Assembly (NCBI GenBank): GCA_001556125.1
Contig: LSIG01000076.1
Location: forward strand, 1-26,463
Origin: Rhizobiales bacterium CCH10-E5
Lineage (GTDB): Bacteria > Pseudomonadota > Alphaproteobacteria > Rhizobiales > Beijerinckiaceae
Direction of reading: 5' to 3'
Length of the DNA stretch: 26,463 nucleotides
Below, one piece after another: positions 25,970 through 26,463 of this stretch (within the stretch, counting starts at the first letter, position 1; each line of letters begins with the position of its first letter). Under the pieces are notes generated by a model, which saw only the letters and a program-made list of their open reading frames with translations, was not told where the DNA came from and did no database searches. Made by a program: the position numbers and the translations under genes.

Positions 25970-26311
25970 TCATCCCGGATAGCCGAACCGCGCCTTCGTC
26001 GCGCGGATCTGGCCGATCGCGCCGCCCTCGTTGCCGGCGGCGCAGGTCGAGCGAGCGGTCGCAATCTCGGCGGAAACCCGTGTGTGCACGCCCTTCGTCG
26101 TGTGGCCGGTGGCGAGGTCGTTGTCGATCACGGCCTGGAAGCGCTCGACCTCGCCGGAGCAGCCCGTCCCCGAGGGCATGCGGAAGGTGTTGGGCGTGAC
26201 GCCGGCGCCGGCCTGCTCGGGCGGCGGGGCCGGGGGCGTCGCGACGGTCGCGGTCTGGCAGGCGGCGAGGCCGAAGGCGAGGGCGACGAAGGGCAGGGCA
26301 AAGGCGCGCAT
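25970..26311 (-). CDS. small predicted lipoprotein
   Basis: A 113-residue protein with a lipoprotein signal (MRAFALPFVALAFGLAAC). The lipobox LAAC places the lipidated cysteine at residue 18. After the cysteine comes an Ala/Pro-rich linker (TATVATPPAPPPEQAGAG). A compact C-terminal region follows with two more cysteines (GTGCSGEVERF and STCAAGNEGG), which could form a disulfide. No named family is recognised. The ATG at 26311 is chosen because GGAG lies seven bases upstream and the signal peptide then starts correctly; longer in-frame starts exist but add no signal-like features. It converges on the M3 peptidase gene. Location in a membrane is inferred from the lipobox; function is unknown. 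Confidence 0.75.
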   Translation of the reverse strand: MRAFALPFVALAFGLAACQTATVATPPAPPPEQAGAGVTPNTFRMPSGTGCSGEVERFQAVIDNDLATGHTTKGVHTRVSAEIATARSTCAAGNEGGAIGQIRATKARFGYPG

Positions 26312-26429
26312 GGCGGGCTCCGGCATCGGGTCGCCGCGAGGATGACCGATTCCCGCGGGCGGGCAAAGTGGTGGGTCGATCTCATGTCGATTGGTCTTTC
26401 CCAGCACCCACAGCGCAACGTTTGCCTCT

Positions 26430-26456
26430 CCCTCCCCCCGCTTGCGGTGGGGAGGG
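26430..26456. repeat. GC-rich hairpin repeat at the window edge
   Basis: CCCTCCCCCCGC (26430-26441) pairs with GCGG-T-GGGGAGGG (26444-26456), with one bulged T and a TT loop. It is followed by GGCGGGGT at the end of the window. It looks like the start of another dispersed repeat cut off by the edge. It lies about 120 bp upstream of the lipoprotein gene start. Confidence 0.55.
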
Positions 26457-26463
26457 GCGGGGT

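Overview
The window is a GC-rich, densely packed chromosomal segment from an alphaproteobacterium, most likely a member of the Hyphomicrobiales (Rhizobiales) near Bosea. That placement is inference. It rests on the hflK-hflC-DUF2065-Do protease order followed by serB/miaA and the ilv genes, an EcfG-type stress promoter, an HWE-family histidine kinase, and dispersed ATGCTCGGG/CCCGAGCAT palindromes. No tRNA, rRNA, CRISPR array, transposase or phage gene is visible.

Layout. (1) 1-3936: membrane and envelope quality control. hflK (5' truncated), hflC and a DUF2065 gene are followed by a periplasmic Do/DegP protease that ends in a strong intrinsic terminator. (2) 4036-7662: a small cupin gene, serB (minus), miaA (plus) and a PAS-GGDEF diguanylate cyclase (minus). 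Both convergent pairs share stop-codon bases, and serB and miaA are divergent with only 17 bp between their starts. (3) 7746-13985: a branched-chain amino acid block. It opens with a promoter, an 11-codon leader peptide (MRKLIIVGVRW) and an attenuator. ilvB follows, then an Asp/Glu racemase-like gene, a GST-like gene, ilvN, a small membrane protein, a TetR regulator and ilvC, closed by an intrinsic terminator. The two acetolactate synthase subunit genes are therefore separated by two unrelated genes and a palindromic repeat.

(4) 14019-14674: a canonical GGAAC-N16-CGTT promoter followed by three tiny single-membrane-segment proteins (58, 77 and 32 aa), read here as a general-stress small-protein operon. 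(5) 14683-18300: a DedA-family membrane protein (minus) and a NitT/TauT-type ABC importer (ATPase, permease, binding protein). A palindromic repeat and a possible second promoter lie before the binding-protein gene. (6) 18438-20027: an HWE histidine kinase and a SnoaL/NTF2-like protein. (7) 20120-25878: a tightly spaced run of pdxY, an endonuclease/exonuclease/phosphatase-fold protein, a PhzF-like isomerase, a NUDIX-like protein and an M3 metallopeptidase. (8) 25970-26311: a small lipoprotein gene on the minus strand, then a hairpin repeat at the window edge.

The most informative non-coding elements are the ilv attenuator, the EcfG-type promoter with its small-protein cluster, the palindrome over the predicted tetR start site, and three copies of a palindromic repeat that each begin within about 15 bp after a stop codon. 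The genes themselves belong to known families. The less expected content is the small-protein cluster and the arrangement of the ilv block.
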